From Hysterium pulicare CBS 123377 (taxonomy: Eukaryota; Ascomycota; Dothideomycetes; Hysteriales; Hysteriaceae), in contig AJFK01000091.1 in the NCBI GenBank assembly GCA_000467715.1, positions 1-64,000 on the forward strand: a DNA stretch of 64,000 nt, given 5' to 3'. This document shows, in pieces, positions 45,819-56,330 of the stretch. Below the pieces are notes generated by a model. The model worked only from the letters and a program-made list of their open reading frames with translations. It was not told where the DNA came from and ran no database searches. The position numbers and the translations under genes are program-made. Position 1 is the stretch's first letter. Each line of letters opens with the position of its first letter.

Positions 45819-46604
45819 GGAGATGGGTTTGTTGGGTTGAAAAATGGGTTTGAGGTATCGATATCCAAGGATGCGGCTAACAGTGGTATTCGGTATAAGC
45901 TTATCATGGTCATAAAAGTGAATGTATATGAGTTAACGAGAGGGGTTGGGGCGTTTGCTCGTGTGTGGTTATTCAGGGTAGGTGCAGCCTGCAAGAAGGG
46001 AGTGGAGGCAGTGTCAACTTGTGGCGGTGCTGAGTGGCTTAGGCACTTGCACATTTACCTTCATGGAACTCGATCTCACCGTGAAACACCCTCCAGATGC
46101 GACTTGATACTTTTCCGAGAAGTCGTCAGTTATGGTGAACCATAACACTTACTCTCCTCGGTCTACCAACCGAACCTGCCTCCACCACAGGGGGCGTCAT
46201 AATTCGTCGTTTTCAGAGGATAGGCCTCGGTCTATATTCGGTGTGAGAGTAAGTTGCCATCTTTAAGATTATTTAAAAGAAGATTATACAACAGGATCTA
46301 CTTAGACGTAGGTAGCTTTAGAAGTCCACAGTACGACCAATAATGACACCCATTGTGCACGATCCAATCTCCGTGATCTCTGTGGCACCAAGGTCATTAC
46401 TAAGTCTCCCCACTTAGTACTTCAGCATCACTGATTGCCTCTTTGTTTCTTTCGGCTTACTTGCAAAGCTGAATTGACCTTTGGTTCCGCTACTGAAGTT
46501 TCATCACCTTAGTGTCCATATTCAACTGTGTCTTTACTGTCTGGTTCAAAGGATCTAGTGAAATCAACGGTAATGCATTTCCTTCCACGCCATAAGACAG
46601 CCAT
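45819..46604. other. tandem-gene spacer with MITE copy C
   Basis: This stretch of about 790 bases is upstream of the 300-aa protein gene and downstream of the UBR-box gene. The MITE at 46186-46357 is its only recognisable feature. Confidence 0.5.
46186..46357 (+). mobile_element. MITE copy C (172 bp, internally shorter)
   Basis: The left end CACAGGGGGCGTCATAATTC is followed by GTCGTTTTCAGAGGATAGG. The right end read inward starts CACAATGGGTGTCATTATT. The ends match at 20 of 25 positions. The flanking triplets are identical, CAC at 46183-46185 and CAC at 46358-46360. The interior keeps AAGTTGCCATCTTTAAGATT and the right subterminal region of copy A. It lacks the block corresponding to TCTGCGCCTACCACC and sequence after it, so it is a deletion derivative. 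Confidence 0.8.
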
Positions 46605-48438
46605 TCAGTATCCACCTTGCTCTTTTCGATGATCTTTACCATCCCCTGAACCATTTCCATCATTCCCATCCGTCTTGCTTGAGGACGCCCCGCCCGCAGC
46701 TTCCTTGATTGCTTCCGTGTCACCCCTGAGCTTCTCAAAATACGCCTTGATATCCTCTGCACCTACAGCCTCACCGGACTCGGCGAAAGGCTGAAGGAAA
46801 GCTTTGACTTTATCTTTGAGGTGCGCATAAACCATTGCGCCTTCGATGGCTCGAACGCGGTCCATGTTGCTAAAGGCGGCCTCACCACGATCAAGCAAAC
46901 TACCGGTCCCGACGCTTGGGGCGCCTTCTCCATCGCCATCTTCGGAAATAGGAGGTTCGTAGGTATCTTCTTCTTCGAGGAGTTGAGGATGCGGCTTTAA
47001 GAGGGGAAAGCAGGTGTTGCAATGGCAAATATGGTCGCGGAAGTCGGCATGAAGGAATAGGGAGAAAGGGGTAGTGGACGTTGGTGCGGATGGTAAAGTG
47101 TCGAGTTTACATGTTGATGAGAGCTGCTTCTTAGGTGTGATGGGAAGGGTAGTGGTTTCTGGAATGGAGGAAAGGGTAGAAACCGGATCTTCAGATCTCT
47201 GGCGTTTGGGTAGTGCCATGGGAGCGGCTTTGAAGAGATCGTCTTCATCCTCTGCTTTGCGTTTCTTGACATTTGTTTCACCGTGGAGAGAGCTATCGGA
47301 TACATTGGATTTCTCAGGGGGAGAGGTGGACGTTTCCAATACTTCCTGACCAATGGCGGTTGAATTGAAGTAGACTGCACGGAGAAAGCCCGAAGTTCCA
47401 GCATATCGTTTGATCCAAGGAAAGGCTTCTACACATTTATAGCAGATGAAGGTCTCGAAATCCTCTTCTTTGGGGAATCCCGGAGGAAGTGGTGTATCAT
47501 GATCCTCTTCTTCATCGTCCCCATTGACCAGGAGATCATTCCCAGCAATACCAGCAGCAACTTCCGTCGTGATAGATGGTCTTCTTTCTGAATGTCCGTC
47601 CAGTGGACCCTCTTCTCTGGTGAGGCTCACAGCTTTGACGATGCCATTCGTAGGCTTTTGTGGAGTACTACCTGCCTTCTCCATGGCCGCCTTTTCAATG
47701 CTTTTCTTATACTCCTCGCGCCCAAGACCAACTACGCACTCGGGATGCCACCAATCCTCGCCGCATCCCCCATTCTCCAAAGTCCCAAGGCCCATGCACT
47801 GAAACATTGTACCCTTCTCTTGATGCGGATCATAGTCTTCCCCACATCCGCAAAAACGATTCCGGAAATTTTGGTTATACTTGTTCGATTGCGCTGGCTC
47901 TTCTGAGTGAACGCCACCCTTTGCGCCCGTGGCCTCGTTCAAGCGAAGACTACAAGGGCTCGTGGCAGGAAGACGCGTGGTACCGCAATCGCATACAAAA
48001 TTGCGCTTGCCGAAGAGTTCAACTAGTGTATGTTCACCATGGCAAGAGATAGAGCAGGAGTAGCATAGGCCAGCTGGGGTGTAGGAGTCAGAGTGTGCGG
48101 CGGGAGGTGGGCTGCAGGTGAGACATGAGAAGAGGCTCTGGCGGAGAGGTCCTAGATCGCGAGTGCATGTGTCGAATTGCTATGATTTATCAGATGATGC
48201 GCGAGAAGGAGTGCGAGGAAACGTACATATGGCAGAGCTTCACGAGCCTCGGCTTCGAGTTGGAGTTGGTTTTTGATGAATCTAAGTGGAATCAGTGTGG
48301 GTAGCAACAGATAAAAGAAAATAACATCTGATTTGCTTACTCTGCTGCAGTCTGTGAACTCTCGGATGCTTGGGAGATACTGTTGGAGCGCGGCTTCGAA
48401 CTCGACTCCGGGGCATTGGCGGTTTGACTTTCGGCCAT
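46605..48438 (-). CDS. UBR7/Mlo2-like UBR-box protein
   Basis: Three exons, 48438-48341, 48281-48227 and 48179-46605, encode 575 aa. After a Ser-rich start (MAESQTANAPESSSKPRS) the UBR box covers about residues 55-125. Its Cys/His series is CTRDLGPLRQSLFSCLTC, GLCYSCSISCHGEHTLVELF, then RNFVCDCGTT. The CGCGEDYDPHQEKGTMFQC and CGEDWWHPECVVGLG block is the PHD-like part of UBR7. UBR7 proteins are putative E3 ligases acting on chromatin; fission yeast Mlo2 is the best-known fungal relative. The C-terminal third is acidic and disordered, then helical (EDIKAYFEKLRGDTEAIKEA). It is divergently transcribed from MCM2. Confidence 0.88.
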
Positions 48439-49099
48439 TGGGAGCGATTTATCAACTTGATTGGAGTGCGCTTAAGAAGTTATTGGATAGTACTAAGGTT
48501 TTCCAAGTTATACTCGGGAAGATAGGAGGAAAAGAGGAGGGGGTTTCCTGCTCTGGATGGTGCCAGCGCAATTTATCTCGTCTCCTGGAGCTTGGATAGG
48601 CTTCTCGGACAGAGAGGGCGCAGATTACGCAGGCAAAGGAGCAGGAGGAAGAAGAAAACCGTGAAGCTATCGACTATTCTGAAAGCCAAAAGAGAGAAAG
48701 GACGGAATTGTAAGTTCAGTGAAACAGCGGGATGGGGTGGATGGTGTTTTGCGACTTTGCTCGAGAGCTCACTGCTAGATGAGCGCTAACCAGATTGGGG
48801 TCAAAGTGGTTTCACGCGTTCGGCGCGTCAAGAGCCAAGAGAACGCGTCGGTCCCTAGCCAATTTCACTTAACCCCTTCACCATCCACCCCTCTCGAATT
48901 GTGCACACATTCACTGAACCTGAACCTTCTGATAACGCTGCGTAGCCTGGACAACAACTGAATCCAAATGAGGTATGCTATTCACTTTGTGCACCTTCCG
49001 TTTCTTGAGTGAAGAAGTGCACACCCGGCGCCAAACTCTATTCCGTCCGCTTTTGCCTTCGTTTCTCTAACTCCAGACAGCTCACCACTACGACCCAAT
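48439..49099. other. divergent spacer, UBR-box gene / MCM2
   Basis: This is the shared 660-bp upstream region. It contains a pair of MluI cell-cycle boxes (see 48814-48848). The open frame at 48592-48789 is basic, low in complexity and not called. Confidence 0.55.
48814..48848. promoter_or_regulatory. paired MluI cell-cycle boxes (MCB)
   Basis: ACGCGT occurs at 48814-48819 and again at 48843-48848, with a related GGCGCGTC between them. They are about 250-285 bp upstream of the MCM2 start codon. ACGCGT is the MBF binding site that drives G1/S genes, including MCM genes, in yeasts. Binding here is inferred from sequence and context. Confidence 0.55.
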
Positions 49100-51822
49100 A
49101 TGTCTTCTGCGAATCGTGGAGCCCGCATTCCCGGAAACAGGCGCAAACGCTCAAGGGAGCCTGATGATGATCTCCCCTCTTCAGCAGCCCATCCGCCATC
49201 CAGCCGTAAGTCCACAGCTCGCGAATTGAAGAGATCTTGCAACTAAATCAAACGCATAGCTCTTGCTTCTTCACCACCTCCATTCGCCCAGGATTTCGAC
49301 GATGAGGATGAAATCGACCGTGAAGGCAACCTTATTCCAGATCTTGATGACCTGGATGAAGCAGCCGAAGACGAGGCAGGAATCAATCTGTTCGGCGAGG
49401 ACTTCGAGCGAGACTACAATCCGAAGGAGGACGATCAATACGATGCAGTTGACATTGACGATGCAGATTATGAGGAACTCAACCTCGCCGACAGAAGGGA
49501 CCTGGAGAGGCGCCTGAATGCCCGTGATCGAGAACTAGCTCGCCAGCGGCGCATGCCTGCTGCTTTCTTACCGGACGAAGATGAAGATGGTCTTGCAGAT
49601 CTCACCAATCAACCACGAAGGCGTAGGCGGCGATATGATGAGGATCAAGATGACATGGATATGGGAGAGGACATCATGAACGAGGAATTGACGCTTGAAG
49701 CACTCCAGGATGTTAAAGCGTCTAGTTTGACTGACTGGGTTGCTCAGCCTGCCGTTCACAAGACTATTTTCCGGGAATTCAAGTCTTTCTTGACCGAGTA
49801 CACAGATGAGCACGGCATGTCCGTCTACGGGACTCGCATTCGAACTCTTGGTGAGGTGAACGCAGAGTCTTTGGAAGTCTCTTTCGATCATCTTGCTGAA
49901 TCAAAGGCTACTTTGGCATACTTCCTTGCGAACTCCCCTTTAGAGCTGTTGAAGATATTCGACTCTGTGGCAATGGAGGTTACACTTCTTCACTACCCGG
50001 ATTACGAACGTATTCATTCCGAGATACATGTACGTATCACGGACCTCCCTGTCCAGTACACTCTACGCCAGCTTCGTCAATCTCACCTGAACTGCTTGGT
50101 CCGTGTGAGCGGAGTTGTCACTCGCCGCAGCGGTGTCTTCCCTCAGCTCAAATACGTAAAGTTCGACTGCACTAAATGTGGAATTACCTTAGGACCTTTC
50201 CCTCAGGACTCAAACGTCGAGGTGAAAATCTCGTTCTGCCAAAATTGCCAGTCTCGTGGCCCATTTACCCTAAACTCTGAGAAGACCGTCTACCGGAACT
50301 ACCAAAAGCTCACCCTTCAAGAATCTCCAGGCACTGTTCCCGCTGGCCGTCTTCCCCGCCACAGGGAGGTCATTCTCCTCTGGGATTTGATCGATTCGGC
50401 CAAACCTGGAGAAGAAGTCGAGGTGACCGGTATCTATCGCAATAATTACGACGCGCAATTGAACAACAAGAACGGCTTTCCCGTCTTTGCAACAATACTC
50501 GAAGCCAACTACGTGGTCAAATCGCATGATCAGCTTGCCGGATTCCGTCTCACGGAGGAAGACGAACGCGAGATTCGGTCCTTGGCCAAAGATCCAAAGA
50601 TCGTTGACAAAATCATCGGCTCGATTGCACCAAGCATTTACGGCCACACTGACATCAAAACCGCCGTTGCACTCTCCCTCTTCGGGGGTGTAAGCAAGGA
50701 AGCTCCCGGTCGTCATGCGATACGTGGCGATATCAACCTACTCCTCCTCGGAGATCCCGGTACTGCCAAATCCCAGATTCTGAAATACGTTGAGAAAACC
50801 GCGCACCGTGCTGTGTTTGCCACAGGTCAGGGTGCCTCCGCTGTCGGTCTCACAGCTTCCGTTCGGCGAGATCCCCTGACAAGTGAATGGACACTCGAAG
50901 GCGGTGCACTCGTGCTTGCAGACAAGGGTACCTGCCTGATCGACGAGTTTGATAAGATGAACGACCAAGATCGAACTTCAATCCACGAGGCAATGGAGCA
51001 GCAAACCATTTCGATATCCAAAGCCGGTATCGTGACAACGCTTCAAGCCCGCTGTGCCATCGTTGCTGCGGCTAACCCTATTGGCGGGAGATACAATTCC
51101 ACTGTCCCCTTCTCTCAAAACGTTGAGCTGACTGAACCCATCTTGTCTCGTTTTGACATTCTTTGCGTCGTCCGCGACACAGTCGATCCCAGCGAGGATG
51201 AACGTCTTGCGAAATTCGTTGTCAATTCTCATGGCCGGGCTCACCCTCTCACTGGCGCTGGCTACGGCTTCTCTGAGAAGCATAAGCAGGGCCAGGTGAA
51301 CCAGAATGGTGATAGTATGGATGTCGATGGCGAAGAGAACGCAGATGATATGCCGAAACAAGAGGGAGAGATCCCACAAGAACTGTTGCGGAAATATATC
51401 CTCTACGCAAGAGAGAAGTGTAGGCCGAAGCTTTATCAGATTGATCAGGATAAAGTAGCTAGGTTGTTTGCGGATATGCGGAGGGAGAGTTTGGCGACCG
51501 GGGCCTATCCTATTACTGTAAGTCTTACCTCCTTTTCATCTCCTCACGTTGCAGTACATTGATCTCCCTACAGGTTCGTCATCTCGAAGCTATTATGCGT
51601 ATCTCAGAGGCCTTCTGCAAAATGCGCTTATCAGAGTATTGCTCTGCCCAAGATATTGATCGTGCCATTGCAGTGGCGGTTGACTCTTTTGTCGGGTCTC
51701 AGAAGGTCAGCTGCAAGAAGGCTCTCGCAAGGGCCTTTGCTAAGTATACCCTTGCGAGACCTGGAGCTGTTAGAAGCGGTGGAGTAAGATCAGGGCGGCA
51801 AGGGACGAAGGTTGCAGCTTAA
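49100..51822 (+). CDS. MCM2: DNA replication licensing factor MCM2
   Basis: Three exons, 49100-49205, 49260-51517 and 51574-51822, encode 870 aa. The acidic N-terminal tail (DFDDEDEIDREGNLIPDLDD) is typical of MCM2 and can bind histones. The C4 zinc finger is CTKCGITLGPF ... CQNCQSRGPF. The MCM AAA+ core has Walker A GDPGTAKSQ, Walker B CLIDEFDKM, sensor-1 region AAANPIGGRY and arginine finger LSRFD. EILSRFDILCVVRDTVDP-like sequence and the C-terminal VRHLEAIMRISEAFCKMRLS complete it. It is one subunit of the MCM2-7 replicative helicase. Intron 2 falls between PIT and VRHLEA. Start MSSANRGARIPGNRRKRSRE carries a basic nuclear signal. Confidence 0.97.
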
Positions 51823-52336
51823 TGTGATGTGGAAAACGATTGGATGAGGTCACGAGCGCCTGGAAACGATGACGAATTCTCCGAGATGGTGGACTGGAAC
51901 GGAAGCCAGGGTTTGTACTGATGGATGGTGGATAGTTCTTGTATAAGGACACACTGGATGATGGCTACAGTACACGTACTTGCTTGTTGGCTATGTCATG
52001 GTGTTGTTTATAGATGGCGTTTTGCTCCGCACATAAAGTAGTTTCACTCATAGTGCCAGCTCAGAGAGCAGCATAATGCCATATCGCTTTGAATTATTCA
52101 TTCTACTGGAGTGGTTCTAAATCTTATGATAACTTAAACCGCGCATGCGCGTTTACATATAGGTTACTGTTGTCATATGCTTACCAAATTGATCTTGGTT
52201 AAGAGCGTGAGAAGTCGCTACGCTCCCTTAAAAGTTATCTAGCAGTACAATAAATCCAAAATCCGATCCATCACGCAAGGAACACTAAACATAGTTTTAC
52301 AGACCCGCATTAAACCTTCGATTTGGTATAAGAAAG
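51823..52336. other. convergent spacer with palindromes
   Basis: About 510 bases lie between MCM2 and the NIF3 gene. They hold the palindrome CGCGCATGCGCG at 52140-52151 and a hairpin-forming stretch at 52199-52231. No gene is seen. Confidence 0.5.
52140..52151. repeat. 12-bp perfect palindrome
   Basis: CGCGCATGCGCG is self-complementary. AAA before it and TTT after it extend the symmetry with one bulged C. About 50 bp further on, TTAAGAGCGT at 52199-52208 can pair with ACGCT-CC-CTTAA at 52220-52231, leaving a 2-nt bulge. Both may form hairpins in the overlapping 3' ends of two convergent genes. Confidence 0.5.
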
Positions 52337-53642
52337 TCAGCCTCCCTGCTCCGACTTCAAAATCACAATCCCGAAAGGATCACGATCTCTTTCGGATACA
52401 CCCACATCAACAGACACATCCTCGAGTGCTTGCCGAACCTCTTTAGTGGTCCGTCTCATGCCCTTCTCCTCCTGCCTCAGCCATTCCCACTCTTCCCGCA
52501 CAGCCTCCGATAGCTGTTGCTTTAGGATACTGTGCAAAAAGCCTCTCTCGGTGTTGCTATGGAAAAGAGTAATCACGCATTGACCCTCCTCGATGGCTGC
52601 CAGTGCCTCGTGATGCGATAGCTCACCTGTAAAAAGAAGGTCGACGTCGTCAAGGTTTGCGAGGAGGGAGCCACCGCTTCCGGCACATATTCCGACGCTG
52701 GAGATCGAGTGATCGGAGATATTGGTGCCTTGCGGTATAGCCATGTTGAAGCCTTTGGGGTTGCCTAGAGCCTTCGCTATGCGCTCGATGAGGGAGGTCA
52801 GAGGTTGCTCTTTGTCGAAGCGGACTATTCGACCCATTCCTGCACCCGGATGTGACTCTAGTTGAGGATTATTGGGAGCGATAGGAGTCCGCTTATGTGG
52901 TATTGGGTCTGAGCCACTCAGACTGACCTGGGAGAGGTTGTGATGAAGCGTCCAGAATGGCCGTTTGACATCTAGGAAAGGATCATCTTCAGTCTTTGGA
53001 GGATCTGCGGGTTCGATGGTGGACGGCGTAGCTGGCTGTTGCTCCAGGTCTCCAGTTATTATATCCGCTAGCCAGTCCCCTAGGCCTCCTGGTGCAGCAT
53101 CGATAGCTGTGTGTGGACAGTACACGCTGATGCCTTCGGCTGCGAGTCTTAAAAGAGACCGCTGTTGGCTGTTTGCTAGGGTGAGGGATTTTAGGCCTCT
53201 AAAAATTATAGGATCTTTGCTTGGATGCCGCCGTTAGGTAGGGAATCGTTGGAACATGTTTGGTGGAGGATGAAGACATGCGCAGTACGAGTGCAGAAAG
53301 ACGTACGGTAGGCGACTATCATAGAGTCTTTACGCTCAATTGCTTCATCTGTGACGGCCTTTGTAAGGTCGACGGTTAGGAGGACAGAATTAGATTGGCG
53401 ACGGAACGGATCGAAGGGCGCCTCCAGAAGGACTACCCTAAAATTCAGCTTCACTGTGAATGCTCTCTTCCAATTCAATGGGACTTACGTCCTGTATTAT
53501 CCCAACTCTTATCTGCTAGAGCCTCTGGATAGCTGTATATGGTCAGTTCTTCGCTCTTGCACGTAGACGCGGGTACTTACAGCCTCCTCATTGCTTTCAC
53601 CACAGCCCTGGAAAAGGGTGCAGACATCGCATTGGTGCTCAT
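52337..53642 (-). CDS. NIF3: NIF3-family protein
   Basis: Four exons, 53642-53581, 53532-53489, 53432-53307 and 53214-52337, encode 369 aa. The assembled N-terminus reads LYPEALADKSWDNTGLLLEAPF, typical of the NIF3 fold. It is followed by SVLLTVDLTKAVTDEAI and SMIVAYHPIIFRGLKSL, whose AYHPI carries a metal-binding His. The C-terminal half has AGSGGSLLANLDDVDLLFTGELSHHEALAA and TLFHSNTERG, the second metal site; each is a separate conserved block. NIF3 proteins are conserved dinuclear-metal proteins without an agreed biochemical role; yeast Nif3 interacts with Ngg1. The splice set was chosen because it restores WDNTGLLLEAPF and YHPIIF. The junction at 53489/53432 uses the second of two neighbouring AGs, since the first would create a stop. 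Confidence 0.9.
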
Positions 53643-54160
53643 TGTCAAAGACCGTCTCAGTGTAGCATACATGAGCACACGAGCATCATCTTGTATACTT
53701 TCATGAACACGGTGCTGTTATGATGGGCAACGACCCTGCAGCGATCTCAACATTTTCTGGCAAACGCACGGGCAGCTCGCGACGTCACCTGCATCTGTGT
53801 CGTCCAAAGTCCCGACCTCATCCCGCTAACTCCATCAATATCAACCTTTTCCGACGTTATTCTCCTATCGACGTAAGGCAAGGAAAACTGTAGCGTTATC
53901 GTTATTTGCATTGTACGCGTCCCTCTCCACTGTCCTTGCGATTGTTCCCAGGCTGCTCCTTATGGAGCTCCGTTTTCTTTGTCACTATAATACTATTGTT
54001 CGCCGCGCTTGAAACCTCTCCTTTGTCTCTAAATCTATGTTCTTTCGACTTCCACGTCCTATACACTTTCCCATGTCTACTAGTTTTCAGTCCAACACTT
54101 GCAAACAAGATTATTAACAATTAATTATACAACTTTCCAAAATCCCGGCGAAAATCAACC
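53643..54160. other. divergent spacer
   Basis: About 520 bases lie between the NIF3 gene and the small secreted protein gene. A 72-codon frame with hydrophobic composition (53906-54124) overlaps a frame of equal length on the other strand and is not called. Confidence 0.45.
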
Positions 54161-54673
54161 ATGCTTCTTTCAACTCTCCTACTTCTACTACCCGCAATGG
54201 CTTTAGCCGTCCCGACAGGCCTCCAGGCGCGGACCGCCTTGCCGTACTGTAAGGATAACGCATATCCTACGGAAGAAACCTACCAAATTGCTACTAGTAA
54301 GGCATGCGACCGGATTTGGTCTCTGTACGGATCCGCCAACGGAACTGGCCCTATGACATTGGGTCAATGGACATATTCAGCAAATCTCCCCGTTGCTCTT
54401 TACCACCCCACCGATGTAACCAATGTCATGTACAACTGGGATATCATCGTGCTAAATGGAGGATGGGGAGGTCAAGTAGTCACCAAGCAGCAATGTAACG
54501 ACTATTTCCTCGGGCAAGACTCCATTCAACAGCAATACGACCATCTTTGCATCGCCCGCGACGTCAAAGGGAGTAACATCACTCTCATCAAGGGCTGGGA
54601 TTACTCGATCAAGAAAAAGGGGTACGCCACAGCACGGTTCAAAGTGACCGCTGCGTCATATTCTCATTCATAA
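54161..54673 (+). CDS. small secreted protein, effector-candidate-like
   Basis: A single exon encodes 170 aa. MLLSTLLLLLPAMALA is a clear signal peptide, with cleavage near Ala16, followed by a possible pro-region ending in LQAR. The mature protein has four cysteines (PYCKDN, KACDRI, QQCNDY, HLCIAR) that could form two disulfides. Two N-glycosylation sequons, NGT and NIT, are present. Blocks such as LNGGWGGQVVTKQQC are aromatic- and glycine-rich. I do not recognise a family. Small size, secretion and paired cysteines are shared with many fungal effectors and wall proteins, but role and host interaction are not shown by the sequence. Confidence 0.78.
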   Translation: MLLSTLLLLLPAMALAVPTGLQARTALPYCKDNAYPTEETYQIATSKACDRIWSLYGSANGTGPMTLGQWTYSANLPVALYHPTDVTNVMYNWDIIVLNGGWGGQVVTKQQCNDYFLGQDSIQQQYDHLCIARDVKGSNITLIKGWDYSIKKKGYATARFKVTAASYSHS

Positions 54674-55453
54674 AGTCCCACACTCGAAGCGGCCCATATC
54701 CAGTACGTCACAATGAATTCGGCTCGACATGTTTGCCTGCATCAATGCTACCAAAGTAGTTTGTGACCAACTCTTCACGCCGGATATCCAAAGCATTTGT
54801 GTTTCTCGCGCTTTTTGCTTGGTAGGTTTGTATTTCTAACTCTATAACTTAATTCATTTGCAGCCCACGAGTTCTCAGTTTTCGTTTCCCTCAAAAAGGA
54901 TACCTAGTTTTTGAATCCCACTTTTGGTTAAATCTTTCAAATCGTGCAAGAGAAGCTATTTTTAGTATTTTCAGTGTGGACCCGTTCAGTCAACCTCGGG
55001 CATTGAACATACCACGAGTCTCGACAAGCAAGACTAGTATATGACATCTAGAACATAGTGTCATTAATCTAATTCTAGTCCGCTTGTGGCTGCGATATGG
55101 AGTTCGCCCCTTTTACATAGCTCACCTGTTGTCGCAGTCCAGCCGCTTAGCTCGACCCCTCTCCCAGCGCTCAAGTCAGTTTGATGTACCGCGGCAAAAG
55201 AAAGTTAGGCATTTATTTAATAAGCATCTTTGCTACTGACTGCCTAGAAGGGCTGTATTTCTGGCCCAAGAGATCACAAAAACAAAAGGCAAGGAACAAG
55301 AATAGGAACAAGAATAAAAATTAGATGCAGATGCAAAGGTATCAACAACACTGATGATAATCACAGAAACATGCCAACGCTATGCCTTAAAAGATGCCTC
55401 CCAATGCCGTAACTACAAATTTCCCGGCCACATCAACTCCCTACCGTTCTCCA
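54674..55453. other. convergent spacer
   Basis: About 780 AT-biased bases include a short purine-rich near-repeat (AACAAGAATAGGAACAAGAAT near 55290, split between two units). No gene is seen. Confidence 0.5.
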
Positions 55454-56330
55454 TTAGTGCTTCTGGATGTTACATTTCATTAAGCAAGAATCGATGCCAA
55501 GAGCAAGGTTGGCAGGAATCTGTTTCCTGAAACCCTCTATGTCCTTTCCGTCTAGTGATTGGGGGAACCCAATCGTAGCATTGACGACATCCTTGTTCAA
55601 CCCGAAGAAGTTCTGGGCAATTTGGCTGGTCCCGGGGTCCTCGGAATTCAATGTAGCGACGAAAGTTGCGTTCGAACAGCCGGTATTGACTTGGTAGTGG
55701 ATCGAGCCCATGGGGAAAACAGTTCCCTGAAATGCCTTGAGAGAGCCCGTGATTTCTTGACCTTGTCCGGCTGCGACGAGTCCATTCTCGAGGATGTATC
55801 CAAAGTCTATCTCGCCCGAGACGAGGGTCAAGAACTCGGTTGCTCTTGGATGAATATGGGGAGTGTTCATTCCACAGGGACCGAGGAAGGCAACGGTGGT
55901 GGAGATACCGAGATCGGTGAGGATAGGAAAGGTTTCGATGTTTGCTTGTATTTCTTTTAGTATTGTTTTACATATCTAGACTGTTTGGTGATATACCTGC
56001 TTTCACTGCGCCGCCTTTGGAACCAACTGCTGGAGTTGCGCCATTGAAGTCGAAGACCACGATCTTCTGAAGATCAGCTGCAGAGAGAAGTTTCTGGCCG
56101 GCAGCAGTAAGAAGACGCTGGAAGCGCTTGATGGCTGTTGGAGCGGTTAGAAGATCGCGGAATAGGGCGGCGGTGTCTGATGTAGCAGCTGGAGGAGCAA
56201 CAGCAGTAGAGGAGACAACGGCAGTGCTGAGAGTTGAGGCTGCGGAAAGGGTGGCACTAGGAGCTGGGACGGCTTGAGCAGCACCAAGGGTGAGGGCGCC
56301 GATGAGAATTTTGGTAATCATGGAAGGCAT
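55454..56330 (-). CDS. secreted germin-like/spherulin-type cupin (copy 2)
   Basis: Two exons, 56330-55997 and 55944-55454, encode 274 aa. The signal peptide is MPSMITKILIGALTLGAAQA. A Ser/Thr/Ala-rich linker (TLSAASTLSTAVVSSTAV) follows, absent from copy 1. The cupin domain has complete motif 1, TPHIHPRATEFLTLVSG, with both His and the Glu, and motif 2, FPMGSIHYQVNTGCSNA. The metal site therefore looks intact. The end has two cysteines (DSCLMKCN), as in copy 1. Splicing (GCA-G/CA-AAC) restores KAANIETFPILTDLGIS. Enzyme activity (oxalate or superoxide related, or none) cannot be read from sequence. A purine-rich stretch at 56340-56410 lies just upstream. Confidence 0.88.
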
